A DNA stretch of 25,013 nucleotides, from NCBI GenBank assembly GCA_964624645.1, contig CAZVAD010000025.1, forward strand, positions 1 through 25,013, in the 5' to 3' direction. Both the position numbers and the translations under genes were made by a program. This DNA is from Mariniphaga sp964624645 (GTDB lineage Bacteria; Bacteroidota; Bacteroidia; Bacteroidales; Prolixibacteraceae). Positions 6,028 to 14,982 of the stretch are shown piece after piece. The notes beneath the pieces are model-generated. The model did no database searches and was not told the DNA's origin. It saw nothing but the letters and a program-made list of their open reading frames with translations. The stretch's first letter is position 1; every line of letters begins with the position of its first letter.

Positions 6028-8679
6028 ATGGAATATAATTTTTCAAAAATAGAAGCCAAGTGGCAAAAATACTGGGAAGAAAACAAAACATTTAAAACCC
6101 CGGATGATTTTTCCAAACCAAAATACTATATCCTCGACATGTTCCCCTACCCCTCGGGGTCAGGGCTGCATGTGGGGCATCCCGAAGGATATACCGCCAC
6201 CGATATTCTTGCGCGGTATAAGCGGATGAAAGGATTTAATGTGCTGCATCCCATGGGCTGGGACGCCTTTGGACTGCCGGCGGAGCAGTTTGCCATGCAG
6301 ACCGGCACTCATCCCGCAATCACAACCAATGAAAACTGCGACAACTTCCGCAGGCAGATCAAGGCCATCGGGCTGAGCTATGACTGGGACAGGGAGATCA
6401 ATACCACTGACCCGGATTACTTCAGATGGACCCAATGGATTTTCAAGCAGCTGTACAGCACCTGGTTCGATGAGGAGCAGCAAAAAGGAAGGCCTATTTC
6501 CGAATTGCCGGTTCCTGAAGAGGTGAAAAACCAGGGCAAAGATGCTGTTCAGGAATATATTTCAGAAAAACGGCTGGCCTATTACGGAAATGCAAGGGTC
6601 TGGTGGTGCGATTCGTGCAAAACGGTTTGTGCCAATGAAGAAGTATTGACAGATGGTTCGCATGAAAAATGCGGCAATCCGGTGGTTCGCAAAAACCTGA
6701 GGCAATGGCTGCTGAGGATTCCGCTTTATGCAGAACGGCTGCTGAAAGGTTTGGAAAAACTGGATTGGCCTGCCGGCGTGCTGGATATGCAGAAAAACTG
6801 GATCGGCAAATCAACCGGCGCCGAAATTGATTTTCAGCTTGAAGGGCTGAATAAAAACCTGCGCGTTTATACCACCCGCCCCGACACCCTTTTCGGAGCA
6901 ACATATATGGTCATTGCCCCCGAACACGAGCTGACGGCGGAAATCACCACTCCCGAAAAACGGGAAGAGATTGAAAACTATGTCCGCGCCGCCGCCCTGA
7001 AATCGGACTTGGACAGGACAGACCTGGCAAAGGAAAAAACCGGTGTTTTCACCGGAAGATTTGCAATAAATCCAGTCAACAAAAAACCGATTCCGATATG
7101 GGTAGCTGATTATGTGCTCATGGGTTACGGGACCGGAGCCATCATGTCAGTTCCGGCGCACGATACCCGCGACTTTGAATTTGCAAAGGCATTTGATATT
7201 CCGATACTTTGCATTCTCGACCCGCAGAATGCTGAAAACCGTGAAGAGATTCTGGCGGGCAATGCCTGCTGGACTGAAGACGGAAAATACATCAATTCAG
7301 CAAGCAACGAAACCGGGCTGGATATCAACGGACTAAACAAGGAGGCAGGAATCAAAAGGACCATTGAGTGGCTTGAAAAAAAGAACTTAGGCACGGCAAC
7401 CGTCAACTATAAAATGCGCGACTGGCTGTTCAGCCGCCAGCGCTATTGGGGCGAGCCATTCCCTGTAATCCACTGGGAAGATGGTGAAGTTTCCCTTCTT
7501 GATGACGAAGAGCTGCCGCTGTTATTGCCTGAATTGCAGGAATATCACCCCGGAGATTCGGGAGAATCGCCTTTGGCAAATGCACAGGAATGGATTCATG
7601 TCACCGACAAAAACGGGCGCAAAGGGCGGCGCGAAACCAACACCATGCCACAATGGGCAGGTTCGTGCTGGTATTATCTCCGCTATATTGACCCGCAAAA
7701 CCACACCCGTATTTTCGATGTGGAAAAGGAAAAATACTGGATGCCTGTTGACCTCTATGTGGGCGGTGCGGAACATGCAGTGCTGCACCTGCTCTACTCC
7801 CGGTTCTGGCATAAAGTGCTGTTTGATTTGGGCATTGTTTCCACCGATGAGCCTTTCCAGAGGCTGTTCAATCAGGGGATGATCCTGGCGTTTGCCTACG
7901 AAACCGATACAGGTGCCAAAGTTACAACCGACCTTGTTGAGGAGAAAGACGGAAAATATTTCCATACCGAAACCGGGGAGGAGCTGAAACAAATTGTAGC
8001 GAAAATGTCGAAATCACTGAAAAATGTGGTCAATCCCGATGATGTCATTGCGCGTTACGGTGCTGACTCACTCCGGCTCTATGAAATGTTTATGGGCCCG
8101 CTGGATGAACGCAAACCCTGGGCTGAAAAAGGAGTGAAGGGAGTTTATAACTTCCTGAACCGCACCCACCGGTTTTTTGCAGACCTGAACAATATTGCTG
8201 AAGGTGAAGAAGATCCTGAAATTGAAAAACTGCTGCACCAGACCATCCGGAAAGTTACTTCTGATATTGAAAACCTGAAGTTCAACACGGCAATTTCAGC
8301 ACTGATGGTCTTTAACAATGCTGCCATAAAAAAAGGAAAAGTCACCCGGCAGACCGCCAAAACTTTTGCCGAAATCCTTTCGCCGTTTGCTCCCCATCTC
8401 GGCGAAGAACTCTGGTCAATTTTAGGACACCGCGGAACCCTCGCTTACCTGCCCTGGCCCGAAGCAGATAAGAAAATCCTGCAGGAAGACAGCTTTGAAT
8501 ACCCCGTTTCATTCAACGGAAAAATGCGGTTTAGAATTGAGCTTCCGGTAGATATGCCCCAGCCGGAAATCGAAAAAAGAGTTCTGGACGATCCCAAAGC
8601 TCAGAAATGGATTGACGGAAAAACCGTTCGGAAATTCATTCTGGTTCCAAAGAAAATTATCAATGTGGTGGTGAGCTGA
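6028..8679 (+). CDS. leuS: leucyl-tRNA synthetase
   Basis: An 883-residue class I aminoacyl-tRNA synthetase that charges tRNA-Leu and edits misactivated amino acids. The HIGH-type signature is HVGH at 48-51, after PYPSGSG, and the KMSKS loop is at 659-663. The CP1 editing domain is intact: the threonine-rich TTRPDTLFGATY begins at 282, and the AHDTRD segment at 377-382 carries Asp382, equivalent to the universally conserved editing Asp345 of E. coli. A Cys-rich segment after WWCDSC (from about 191) may bind zinc. The C-terminal anticodon-binding helices and the tRNA-binding tail ending in VPKKIINVVVS are present, so the gene is full length. It has its own promoter and converges with the MG2/plug gene, the two stops being only 14 bases apart. 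Confidence 0.98.
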   Translation: MEYNFSKIEAKWQKYWEENKTFKTPDDFSKPKYYILDMFPYPSGSGLHVGHPEGYTATDILARYKRMKGFNVLHPMGWDAFGLPAEQFAMQTGTHPAITTNENCDNFRRQIKAIGLSYDWDREINTTDPDYFRWTQWIFKQLYSTWFDEEQQKGRPISELPVPEEVKNQGKDAVQEYISEKRLAYYGNARVWWCDSCKTVCANEEVLTDGSHEKCGNPVVRKNLRQWLLRIPLYAERLLKGLEKLDWPAGVLDMQKNWIGKSTGAEIDFQLEGLNKNLRVYTTRPDTLFGATYMVIAPEHELTAEITTPEKREEIENYVRAAALKSDLDRTDLAKEKTGVFTGRFAINPVNKKPIPIWVADYVLMGYGTGAIMSVPAHDTRDFEFAKAFDIPILCILDPQNAENREEILAGNACWTEDGKYINSASNETGLDINGLNKEAGIKRTIEWLEKKNLGTATVNYKMRDWLFSRQRYWGEPFPVIHWEDGEVSLLDDEELPLLLPELQEYHPGDSGESPLANAQEWIHVTDKNGRKGRRETNTMPQWAGSCWYYLRYIDPQNHTRIFDVEKEKYWMPVDLYVGGAEHAVLHLLYSRFWHKVLFDLGIVSTDEPFQRLFNQGMILAFAYETDTGAKVTTDLVEEKDGKYFHTETGEELKQIVAKMSKSLKNVVNPDDVIARYGADSLRLYEMFMGPLDERKPWAEKGVKGVYNFLNRTHRFFADLNNIAEGEEDPEIEKLLHQTIRKVTSDIENLKFNTAISALMVFNNAAIKKGKVTRQTAKTFAEILSPFAPHLGEELWSILGHRGTLAYLPWPEADKKILQEDSFEYPVSFNGKMRFRIELPVDMPQPEIEKRVLDDPKAQKWIDGKTVRKFILVPKKIINVVVS

Positions 8680-8693
8680 GGGTTTTATTTGTT

Positions 8694-11351
8694 TTATTTC
8701 TGAAATTTGCTGTCGGTAACATCTATCTCCCTTGTGAGACGTATGATTTTCCCATCGCTTCCCACTCCTTCGGTAATGACCTGATAAGTGGTGGCTGCAT
8801 CGGCAGTATAAAATTCAATGACCGCTTCTTCCTGTCCGGAAAACTGTACGCTTTGATTCCAGTAGATGGTTGTGCGCAAATCGGGAACCGGCGAATCAAT
8901 TTCATCCGGAGCTTCATATTTCGGGCTGTAAAACTGGGCAGCCTGCTGGTAACCTAACGGAATAATCTGGTCAATATTCGGAGATTTCCGTGGTTTTTCC
9001 TGATATCCCATTTTTGTCGTGATAACTATTGCCCCGCTGGTGTTGGGAAAATAACCGGGCATCATGGAATTATCCCTGACCACAAAGATGCTTTCAATTG
9101 TGGAGACATCAATCTCGTCCAGGCGGTCGAAAAAATCTTCAAAGTTCATGTTGTCAATGACAAACAGCACCGGTAAATCGGAACGTGTGGTGGTCACCTT
9201 GTCGCTTTTCACCACAATGCCCGGTTGTGAATAGAGCAGGGAACGCAGGCTGCTGACCACCATTTTCTCAATGTCTTCGGCAGTACGGATTCCCGATGCG
9301 CTGATTGGTGAATAAAATTTGGACTCCTGATATTTTTCTATGCTTTTTGCCACCACGGTAACCTCTTCAAGCATAATATTCCGGATTCCCGATTTTTGAG
9401 TGTACTCCTCATCGGCTTTCTGTAGATAAACCTTCTGTTCTTCTGCCTGCCGCATTAATTCTTCTGCCCGCAGCGGAACAGAAGCGCCGGCAGATTGCGG
9501 AAAAGTCTGCCGCTCAATATTGATCACATTCAGTTTGCCGCCTTTTCTGCTGAGCGATTGAATCAGGATTGAAGTTCCGGCGGGATATTCCACATCAAAG
9601 GCAAATTTCCCCTTTTCATCCGCTTGCGTGGTAACCGTGCTGACTAATGAATCAAGGGTTGCAATCAGGCTAATTTCGCCCTCTTTCAGCGAACGGAAGA
9701 CACCATCGGCCTCGCCGGTTATCCGCTGAGCCAATTCCGGTTCAAACCGGCCGGGAGCTTCCGGCTCCCCAAGCAACAGTTTCGGAATATCATACCTGCG
9801 CCACCCCTGGGTCATCATCAGCGCATCCATCGCGTTGACATTGATTTTTCCGCTGTTAAAATAGGAAGCCGGCGACTCAATGTAGCCTTTCAGTTCAGAC
9901 GACAGCAGCAAGGTACTGACTATACTGTTTATCGTATCCTGAATGACAGCCCCTTTATCCGTAACAGAAACGGCAATGCTCCCGAACAAAGGGACAGAAT
10001 CGTTTGCCGGAGATTTCAAACGGACTGAAACACGCTCCCTCCGTTTATAGGATGGCTTTGACAATGTGGTCTCAATCCGGGCAAAATCATTTTCATTCCA
10101 ATTAAAAAGCATGCGTTCACTCAGCACCTCCTTCCGGGAGTTCACAAGCAAAACACTGATAATTCCAGCCGGCAGGTTTTTCGCCGGAAAAATATAGGCT
10201 TCGGATAAAGAATCCCTTGACTCGTAGAAAATGACTTGCCCCTTGTGATGAACCAGAAGCGCCAGCGAATTCCTGTCTGCCCCGCTGCCATTTTTTATGG
10301 AGACAATCATCCGGCTACCCACAATCCGCGCATTGATGATGCTGGCATTATTTTCGGGTGGCGGAAGCTCAAAGCGCCCGGTAGTACCCGAACTGCTTGT
10401 GCAAACGGCATAATAGGTCTCTCCGGCTGATGGTATAAAATTAAAAAGTCCCATGCCAAGGTGTATGCTGCTGAAATCAAGGATTTTTTCATCCCTTGAG
10501 TCGTATAATGTGCCGGAAATATCTTCGCCAAGCCCGCCCGGACTGACCGCCTTAAAAGCCACCTGGCAAATGGTTTCCGGAATCAGGTATCCGCCCTCAG
10601 GAAAAAACGAAACATCAAATTCGGTTTGCTCATAGGGAACTGTATAAAAGCGGTTATATTTCCTGCCTTTATAAGCAAGGCTCAGCAACATGCTGCGGTT
10701 CTTCACTTTCGCAGGCAGACTGGCATTCCAGTTGAATACAGCCCCTTTTTTTGCCGACAGGATTTTCAGCTCTCTATGGCTGAGCTTGCAGGAGACAATA
10801 TCGGGCACAATGGTATCTTGGGTCTGGGTGTTGACAAACTGAATGGTGACTTCAACATTATTTTTCCGCACATCAAATTTGAGCAAAGGCTCAATGAGCA
10901 AAGAAAAAGGGTCAAAAACATCAATGGTTTTCCTGAAAAAATACTCTTCTCCCCTGTTTCGCATAAAGTTCGTGTAGGCTCTCAGCGTGTATGCACCTTC
11001 GGCCAGGTCTTCTTCCAGATCAATATATCCACCGTAAGCGCCTGTTGAATCCGGCCGGATTTTAATGCGCTCCACCAAATCATCCATCGGACTGATGATT
11101 TCCACATAAACATAACGACTGATATACATCGGCTGATGGGTCAGCGCATCCACCAAATGAGCACGTAACCAGATACGTTCACCCGACAGGTACCCCGGCT
11201 TGTCGGTCTGAACATATATCTTTTCCTGCGGATAAATTTCCAGTTGCTGTAAAAAGAGCGCTTCCACAGAATCAACCGTCTCATCATATTCCTGCGCTGA
11301 AATTCCGAGAGAAAAGAGCAATAAAAGCAGTATCTGAATTGTTTTGTTCAA
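8694..11351 (-). CDS. secreted MG2-domain / TonB-plug protein without barrel
   Basis: An 885-residue exported protein. The N-terminus MNKTIQILLLLLFSLGISAQ is a type I signal peptide. Residues of about 40-130 form an alpha-2-macroglobulin-type MG2 domain (EKIYVQTDKPGYLSGERIWL and following). The middle, about 150-620, is a series of beta-rich MG/carboxypeptidase-regulatory-like domains. Residues of about 670-790 are a TonB-receptor plug domain (SLLYSQPGIVV, then VLFVIDN and IESIFVVRDNS). The end has the IYW-N and FYTADA-TTYQV pattern usual in these proteins. No outer-membrane beta-barrel follows, so it is not a classical TonB receptor. A TTG at 11351 is chosen as start because an exact -7 element lies at 11370-11377, inside the longer frame that opens at TTG 11384. 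Function unknown; it probably acts at the cell envelope. Confidence 0.85.
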   Translation of the reverse strand: MNKTIQILLLLLFSLGISAQEYDETVDSVEALFLQQLEIYPQEKIYVQTDKPGYLSGERIWLRAHLVDALTHQPMYISRYVYVEIISPMDDLVERIKIRPDSTGAYGGYIDLEEDLAEGAYTLRAYTNFMRNRGEEYFFRKTIDVFDPFSLLIEPLLKFDVRKNNVEVTIQFVNTQTQDTIVPDIVSCKLSHRELKILSAKKGAVFNWNASLPAKVKNRSMLLSLAYKGRKYNRFYTVPYEQTEFDVSFFPEGGYLIPETICQVAFKAVSPGGLGEDISGTLYDSRDEKILDFSSIHLGMGLFNFIPSAGETYYAVCTSSSGTTGRFELPPPENNASIINARIVGSRMIVSIKNGSGADRNSLALLVHHKGQVIFYESRDSLSEAYIFPAKNLPAGIISVLLVNSRKEVLSERMLFNWNENDFARIETTLSKPSYKRRERVSVRLKSPANDSVPLFGSIAVSVTDKGAVIQDTINSIVSTLLLSSELKGYIESPASYFNSGKINVNAMDALMMTQGWRRYDIPKLLLGEPEAPGRFEPELAQRITGEADGVFRSLKEGEISLIATLDSLVSTVTTQADEKGKFAFDVEYPAGTSILIQSLSRKGGKLNVINIERQTFPQSAGASVPLRAEELMRQAEEQKVYLQKADEEYTQKSGIRNIMLEEVTVVAKSIEKYQESKFYSPISASGIRTAEDIEKMVVSSLRSLLYSQPGIVVKSDKVTTTRSDLPVLFVIDNMNFEDFFDRLDEIDVSTIESIFVVRDNSMMPGYFPNTSGAIVITTKMGYQEKPRKSPNIDQIIPLGYQQAAQFYSPKYEAPDEIDSPVPDLRTTIYWNQSVQFSGQEEAVIEFYTADAATTYQVITEGVGSDGKIIRLTREIDVTDSKFQK

Positions 11352-11369
11352 CTCTGTTTTTTTGAATAA

Positions 11370-11377
11370 CAAATATA
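11370..11377 (-). promoter_or_regulatory. -7 element of the MG2/plug gene
   Basis: On the minus strand TATATTTG is an exact TAnnTTTG match, ending 18 bases before the TTG at 11351. It overlaps the first codons of the longer open frame and so decides the start. No clear -33 TTTG is found upstream. Confidence 0.55.
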
Positions 11378-11511
11378 CCTGCAATCCTGAAAAGAAAAAG
11401 CTTAAACAGATGAGAAATTTTACTTATTCTTTTTCCTTTTTGCAAATATGTAGAGAATAATCCGGTAATTTGCACCGGAGAATTGATACTTATCGCTTTA
11501 AATATTATAAA

Positions 11512-12447
11512 ATGGAATTTTTCAGCGCCAGAAATGTAAACAAGGTGTTTGCCACCACAAGGGCACTGACCGATGTGAGCATCTCTGTAAAACAACAAAG
11601 TATTTTTGGCCTGCTCGGCCCGAACGGTGCGGGAAAAACCACGCTCATACGGATAATCAACCAGATTACCGCCCCGGATGAGGGAGAGTTGTTCCTTGAA
11701 GGAAAAAAAATGCGGCAGGCCGATGTGGCTCACATCGGCTATCTGCCTGAGGAAAGGGGGCTATACAAAAAGATGAAAGTGGGCGAACAGGCGGTTTATC
11801 TGGCACAACTCAAAGGATTGAGCAGAAAAGATGCCCTGCAAAACCTCAAACCCTGGTTTGAGAAATTTGAAATGATGGGCTGGTGGAATAAAAAAGTGGA
11901 AGAACTGTCAAAAGGGATGCAGCAAAAAGTGCAATTCGTTACAACTGTGGTGCACAAACCAAAGCTGCTGATTTTTGATGAACCGTTCAGCGGTTTTGAT
12001 CCCATAAACACTGCACTGCTGAAAAGAGAGATCCTGAAACTGAGGGATGAGGGAACCACCATCATCTTTTCAACCCACAACATGGAGTCGGTGGAGGAGC
12101 TTTGCGACCACATTGCGCTCATCAACAAATCTGTGAAAATTGTTGACGGGCCAACCGATGAAATCCGCAACCGGTATAAATCCAATACTTTCCAAATCAG
12201 ATACAAGGGAGATTTCAGTCAGGTGGATGGTTCGCTCGGAAGCCGGTTTAAAATTCTTGAGCATACCGAATCGGAAAAGGAAAATTCCATGAAAATTCAA
12301 TACCTCAACAACGGTTCAAACAATGAACTGCTTCAGGCCATGCTGCCTTTGGCAGAAATTATCTCTTTTGAGGAAATCATTCCCGCAATGAATGATGTTT
12401 TCATCCATGCGGTTCAGGAGTCAAACAAAAAAAATAAAAATGAATAA
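11512..12447 (+). CDS. ABC exporter ATPase, NatA-like
   Basis: A 311-residue ATP-binding subunit. Walker A is GPNGAGKT at 36-43, the ABC signature LSKGM at 132-136, Walker B ends in Asp156-Glu157 within LLIFDEP, and the switch histidine is His189 in FSTH. The last 90 residues are the accessory C-terminal domain seen in NatA/DrrA-type exporter ATPases. ATG 11512 is chosen because the fold begins there; an upstream in-frame codon at 11470 adds 14 unlike residues. The last 8 bases overlap the permease start, so the two are translationally coupled. A TTTG at 11469-11472 may be a -33 element, but the matching -7 sequence (from 11491) is poor. The substrate is not evident. Confidence 0.93.
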   Translation: MEFFSARNVNKVFATTRALTDVSISVKQQSIFGLLGPNGAGKTTLIRIINQITAPDEGELFLEGKKMRQADVAHIGYLPEERGLYKKMKVGEQAVYLAQLKGLSRKDALQNLKPWFEKFEMMGWWNKKVEELSKGMQQKVQFVTTVVHKPKLLIFDEPFSGFDPINTALLKREILKLRDEGTTIIFSTHNMESVEELCDHIALINKSVKIVDGPTDEIRNRYKSNTFQIRYKGDFSQVDGSLGSRFKILEHTESEKENSMKIQYLNNGSNNELLQAMLPLAEIISFEEIIPAMNDVFIHAVQESNKKNKNE

Positions 12448-13780
12448 AACACTGCTTATTTTAAAACTGGAATACCTGAAACGGGTGAAGAAAAAATCAT
12501 TCATCATTCTCACCATTCTGGTTCCTTTCATTTTTGTCGGAATGTTTGCGTTGATTATTTTTATTTCGGTTCAGGACGACAAACAGGAAAGAATTCTTGC
12601 GGTTTATGATGAATCTTCTCATTTTGAAGGATTGCTTGAGCAGGAAAACTACACCAAATTTCACTTCATCCCGGAGAGCGAATACGACCAACTGAAAACC
12701 GGTCTGAAGGAGAGTGAATTCTATGCGTTGCTGTATATTCCCGAAAACATCTATACAGAACATACCGCCCGGCTGACATCAGAAAAACAGTTGCCCATTG
12801 AGTTTACGGAGCAAATATCGAGGAAACTAAGCCAGATTATTGAGAACGACAAAAGAGCGAAAGTCATTGATGAATCCGGCATTCCCGATTTGGACGAACG
12901 CCTTTCGGCAACCCGCACAAGAATACGCCTGAACACGCTGCTGGTTTCAGAAACCGGAGAGGCGAAGAAAAGCTCTTCGGAGGTGGCTTTTGTTGCCAGC
13001 TATGCCATGGGTTTCATCATCTATTTTTTCGTCTTCATGTATGGCGCAATGGTGATGCGCAGTGTGATGGAGGAGAAGAAAAACCGGATTGTGGAGGTCA
13101 TCATTTCATCCGTGAAACCCTTTCAGCTCATGGCAGGAAAAATAATCGGCACAGCCCTGGTAGGTCTCACGCAGGTAGCCATTTGGGTAGTGATTGGCGG
13201 CATTGCCCTGGCAGTGGCCAAAGATATCTTCACTCCTGAAACAGCCGGTCAGATGAGCCAGAGCCTGGCGGGAAGCAACCAGATTATGGGAGCGGGTGTT
13301 CCCAATGTGGCTGAGCAAAATCAGATCATGGAGATACTGGAAACCGCAGGAAATCTGAATATCCCATTAATTCTTTTTTCGTTTGTCTTCTATTTTTTAG
13401 CCGGTTATCTCATGTACAGCTCCCTGTTAGGTGCAGTCGGTGCAGCAGTTGACAACGAGGAAGATTCGCAGCAACTGGTTTTTCCGATAACTTTCCCGCT
13501 GATTCTCTCCATCATGCTTTTGTTCCCCGTGGCACGAAATCCGGAAGGCCCCATTGCCTTTTGGGGTTCAATTGTTCCGTTTACTTCGCCGATAATTATG
13601 ATGGTGCGCATTCCCTACGGGATTCCTTTCTGGGAGCTTCTGTTGTCCATGTTTCTGCTTGTGGCGGCAACAGTCGGTGCAATCTGGGTGGCAGCGAAGA
13701 TTTACAAAACCGGGTTGCTGATGTATGGAAAAAAAATCAACCTGAAAGAGTTGATCAAATGGCTGCGCTACAAACATTAA
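12440..13780 (+). CDS. ABC-2 type exporter permease, NatB-like
   Basis: A 446-residue inner-membrane permease of the ABC2_membrane_3 type. One transmembrane helix lies at about 20-44, followed by a large extracytoplasmic domain (about 45-178) and then five or so helices: around 180-207, 232-260, 310-338, 345-400 (probably two passes) and 405-432. The segment MRSVMEEKKNRIVEVIISSV after the second helix is the characteristic cytoplasmic coupling region of NatB-type proteins. It overlaps the ATPase gene by 8 bases (ATG at 12440), and together they should form an exporter with two of each subunit. NatAB of Bacillus exports sodium, but relatives transport other compounds, so no substrate is claimed. 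Confidence 0.92.
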   Translation: MNKTLLILKLEYLKRVKKKSFIILTILVPFIFVGMFALIIFISVQDDKQERILAVYDESSHFEGLLEQENYTKFHFIPESEYDQLKTGLKESEFYALLYIPENIYTEHTARLTSEKQLPIEFTEQISRKLSQIIENDKRAKVIDESGIPDLDERLSATRTRIRLNTLLVSETGEAKKSSSEVAFVASYAMGFIIYFFVFMYGAMVMRSVMEEKKNRIVEVIISSVKPFQLMAGKIIGTALVGLTQVAIWVVIGGIALAVAKDIFTPETAGQMSQSLAGSNQIMGAGVPNVAEQNQIMEILETAGNLNIPLILFSFVFYFLAGYLMYSSLLGAVGAAVDNEEDSQQLVFPITFPLILSIMLLFPVARNPEGPIAFWGSIVPFTSPIIMMVRIPYGIPFWELLLSMFLLVAATVGAIWVAAKIYKTGLLMYGKKINLKELIKWLRYKH

Positions 13781-13859
13781 TTTATCCTGAATTTAAAACA
13801 GAGATTTTTATCTGATTTAATAAAATTTAATTACATTGCGCCGAATGAAAAACAGAACA

Positions 13860-13923
13860 TGTCATATCGCTTTTTGTTGTGGGGTTAATAAACCCGGCGA
13901 AGGTGTGTTTTGTTAAAACGACA
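13860..13923 (+). promoter_or_regulatory. possible structured RNA leader upstream of cysK
   Basis: The stretch can fold as a small three-way junction: TGTC (13860-13863) with GACA (13920-13923) closes it, TCGC (13867-13870) with GCGA (13897-13900) encloses the hairpin GGGTT-AATA-AACCC (13882-13895), and GTTTT-GTT-AAAAC (13907-13919) forms the other arm. A terminator follows 18 bases later and cysK 20 bases after that. This matches no riboswitch class I can name, and its short stems could arise by chance. Confidence 0.25.
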
Positions 13924-13941
13924 AAAAATTTTCTAATTCAT

Positions 13942-13979
13942 AAAAAAGCTTTCCCGGGTAACCTGGAAAGCTTTTTTTT
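13942..13979 (+). terminator. terminator between the ABC exporter and cysK
   Basis: AAAAAAGCTTTCC (13942-13954) pairs with GGAAAGCTTTTTT (13965-13977), 13 pairs in all, around a ten-base loop; the T-run continues to 13979. It ends only 21 bases before the cysK ATG, so it either terminates the exporter transcript or works as an attenuator in a cysK leader. Confidence 0.85.
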
Positions 13980-14000
13980 AATCATTTAAAATCAACAAAT

Positions 14001-14912
14001 ATGAAAGCACAAAACATTCTGGAAACCATTGGAAACACTCCCCACATCCGGGTAAACCGCCTCTACCCTTCCGACTACGAAGTGTGGGTTAAAATGGAGA
14101 AAACAAACCCGGGCGGCAGCATCAAAGACCGCATCGCCCTTTCCATGGTTGAGGATGCAGAAAAAGAGGGAATTCTGAAACCGGGATCAGTAATCATTGA
14201 GCCAACTTCCGGAAACACGGGAATCGGCCTGGCTCTGGTTGCCGCAGTCAAAGGCTACAAACTCATTCTTACCATGCCCGAATCGTTGAGTATTGAAAGA
14301 AGAAAAGTGGTTCGTGCATTGGGGGCAGAGCTGATTCTTACTCCAAAAGAAAAGGGGATGAAAGGCTCCATTGCCAAAGCGGAAGAGCTGGCAGCAGAAA
14401 TTGAGAATTCATGGATTCCGTTTCAATTCTCCAATCCTTCCAATATTGACGCCCACAGAAAACATACTGCAAGCGAAATTCTTCAGGATTTTCCCGACGG
14501 ACTGGATTATCTGATTACCGGCGTTGGCACCGGCGGACACATCAGCGGCGTTGCCGAGGTTTTGAAGAAAAACTTTCCAAACATCAAGGTATTTGCCGTT
14601 GAACCGACGGATAGCCCGGTAATCAGTGGCGGAGAACCCGGCCCGCATAAAATTCAGGGAATTGGCGCAGGCTTTATCCCGGACAACCTGAAAACCGAAC
14701 TTTTGGACGGGACAATTCCGGTAACTTATGACGAAGCGGTTGAATACGCCCTTAAAGCGGCAAAGCTTGAAGGATTTTTCATAGGGATTTCCTCCGGTGC
14801 ATCATTGGCGGCAGTGGCAAAAAAAATCAAAGAGCTACCTTCCGGTTCACGCATTTTGACTTTTTCCTATGACCACGGCGAAAGATACCTGTCTGTTGAA
14901 AATCTGTATTAA
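14001..14912 (+). CDS. cysK: cysteine synthase A (O-acetylserine sulfhydrylase)
   Basis: A 303-residue PLP enzyme that makes cysteine from O-acetylserine and sulfide in the cytoplasm. The N-terminus has the conserved ETIGNTP. The PLP lysine is Lys42 in NPGGSIKDR. The substrate-binding loop TSGNTGIG follows at about 69-76, the phosphate-binding GVGTGGHISG at about 174-183, and SSGAS near the C-terminus contacts the PLP ring. The C-terminus is close to that of CysK proteins, and the total length is slightly short (about 310-320 is common) but complete. It appears monocistronic, with a terminator on each side. No recognised sulfur-responsive riboswitch precedes it, but see the candidate leader at 13860-13979. 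Confidence 0.95.
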   Translation: MKAQNILETIGNTPHIRVNRLYPSDYEVWVKMEKTNPGGSIKDRIALSMVEDAEKEGILKPGSVIIEPTSGNTGIGLALVAAVKGYKLILTMPESLSIERRKVVRALGAELILTPKEKGMKGSIAKAEELAAEIENSWIPFQFSNPSNIDAHRKHTASEILQDFPDGLDYLITGVGTGGHISGVAEVLKKNFPNIKVFAVEPTDSPVISGGEPGPHKIQGIGAGFIPDNLKTELLDGTIPVTYDEAVEYALKAAKLEGFFIGISSGASLAAVAKKIKELPSGSRILTFSYDHGERYLSVENLY

Positions 14913-14928
14913 AAGCACAAGCAGGGAT

Positions 14929-14967
14929 AAAAAAAGAGGAACCAGAAAACTGATTCCTCTTTTTTTT
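14929..14967. terminator. bidirectional terminator between cysK and the rpoC operon
   Basis: The arms AAAAAGAGGAA-C-CAG (14931-14945) and CTG-A-TTCCTCTTTTT (14950-14964) pair around AAAA with one mismatch. They are flanked by A-runs on the left and T-runs on the right, so the hairpin has a U-run in either direction. It lies between the convergent cysK and DUF3467 genes and can end both transcripts. Confidence 0.9.
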
Positions 14968-14982
14968 ATCTGCCGGGCTACC

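Noticed and set aside
7522..7992. Minus-strand open frame of 156 codons inside leuS
   Set aside because: Shadow of the conserved leuS coding sequence; no motif and no promoter.
13781..14000. Known SAM or cobalamin riboswitch upstream of cysK
   Set aside because: None of the conserved core sequences of these classes is present; only short unassigned hairpins are seen.
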